Part shown: piece after piece, positions 63,466 to 64,000 of the stretch
Layout: every line of letters starts with the position of its first letter
Numbering within the stretch: position 1 is the first letter of the stretch
NCBI GenBank assembly: GCA_963575745.1
Contig: CAUYUJ010016061.1
Location: 189,858 to 253,857, forward strand
From: Prorocentrum cordatum
Lineage: Eukaryota; Sar; Dinophyceae; Prorocentrales; Prorocentraceae
DNA length: 64,000 nucleotides
Reading direction: 5' to 3'
Translations under genes and position numbers: made by a program
Notes under the pieces: generated by a model
What the model saw: only the letters and a program-made list of their open reading frames with translations
Databases searched by the model: none
Told to the model about the DNA's origin: nothing

Positions 63466-63667
63466 GAGGCCCCCCGTGGCCTCGCGGGGGAGGAGGAGAG
63501 CGTCCCGGCGCGGTCGGTCTTCGGGGCGGCCCGGGGGCCGCCGTGGAGGCATTTTTTTTGGGGGGGGGGGGGGCGCAGGCGACGCGGAGGCTCGCCCCGG
63601 GAGCCTCCCTTCTTCTCTTTCTCGCCCTCCTTCATCTCCTTTCTCCTCACTTCTTCTTCTCCCCTCT
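63466..63667. other. GC-rich then CT-rich sequence, no gene
   Basis: A T7-G12 run at 63549-63573, then a pyrimidine tract at 63610-63667 that ends in CTCTAG. Confidence 0.5.
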
Positions 63668-63669
63668 AG

Positions 63670-63774
63670 CGCTTCTCCATGAAGCCGCACCCCGCGCGCG
63701 CGGAATGCCAGATCACCGCGCCCGCATTGCGCGAGAAAGCTCTACGAATTCCCGGCGGCAACCAAGGTTGAAGG
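63670..63774 (+). CDS. Exon-like frame after strong acceptor, unknown
   Basis: A 50-bp pyrimidine tract ending CCCCTCTAG (AG at 63668-63669) is followed by a frame with ATG at 63679: MKPHPARAECQITAPALREK, ALRIPGGNQG, stop. The acceptor is the best cis- or trans-splice acceptor I see in the window, but only about 30 codons follow and no family is recognised. A minus-strand frame (63980-63666) overlaps it. Confidence 0.25.
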
Positions 63775-64000
63775 TTTACGGCCGGCTCCCAGAGTGCTGG
63801 GACAGTGTGGAGGCCACCGGGAAGCTCCGGGCAGGTCTCCCAGACCGTGGCCGGGCGTGGCACGAAACAGCGAGCTCGCGAAGTCGGGTCAGATACAGCC
63901 AGGGCGCCGAAAGGAGGAAGGGGCCCGTTGTTCCTCGGGCCATTCCGTGGCTGTTCTCCGAGCCAGGCTCGTGTGCCCACGCATTCCTGGTGCCAGAAAG
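63775..64000. other. No recognisable gene
   Basis: Unassigned; window ends here. Confidence 0.4.

Overview
This window looks like nuclear DNA of a core dinoflagellate, probably a GC-rich, repeat-rich lineage such as a Prorocentrum-type species; I cannot name the species from sequence alone. The main evidence is an exact copy of the 22-nt dinoflagellate spliced leader (SL) on the minus strand at 27315-27336, a degenerate SL relic (18/22) just upstream of an intronless gene at 4314, a eukaryotic U6 snRNA sequence at 51463, very sparse coding sequence, and huge amounts of simple-sequence, minisatellite and palindromic (MITE-like) DNA. Nothing suggests a bacterium, organelle or virus.

Protein-coding content I can support: (i) an enoyl-CoA hydratase/isomerase-family gene at 4314-5303 (+), complete, intronless and preceded by an SL relic, so most likely a retroposed mRNA copy; (ii) a large open frame at 55955-57964 (+) with a CCR4/nocturnin-like endonuclease-exonuclease-phosphatase fold whose catalytic positions look substituted, with possible downstream coding in other frames to about 58275; (iii) a RING-CH (MARCH-type) zinc-finger exon at 29131-29316 (+); (iv) three tetratricopeptide (kinesin-light-chain-like) pieces at 34082, 34702 and 45403 (+), which may be exons of one gene with repeat-filled introns; (v) an SL-capped, frame-broken coiled-coil pseudogene on the minus strand (27336 down to about 25130), resembling ORF1 of dinoflagellate LINE-like elements, with a MITE nested in it. 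Several weaker exon-like frames are listed at low confidence. I see no operon-like cooperation between genes; they appear to be isolated islands.

Layout: 0-5.3 kb is mostly unassigned plus the isomerase retrogene. 5.3-19.5 kb is a repeat field: higher-order arrays of GGCC(T/G)(C/T)CTTGG units, TGCACCACATAG arrays, and GTC, GAT, ACT, GATA and CTC microsatellites. 19.5-29.1 kb holds low-complexity DNA, TG microsatellites and the SL-capped pseudogene. 29-46 kb carries the RING-CH and TPR exons among CTC tracts, a 73-bp satellite, a GAGGCT minisatellite and several TIR elements. 46-55 kb holds dispersed repeats, one 90-bp satellite array and the U6 sequence with flanking direct repeats. 55-64 kb holds the phosphatase-fold gene, a second and larger 90-bp satellite array, a 102-bp satellite and more TIR elements.

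The most distinctive content is the number of palindromic elements with terminal inverted repeats, three with perfect 8-9 bp target-site duplications. One of these (45645-45937) has splice-site-like sequence at its ends and looks like an introner candidate. All coordinates and counts were read by eye; no alignment or database search was run.
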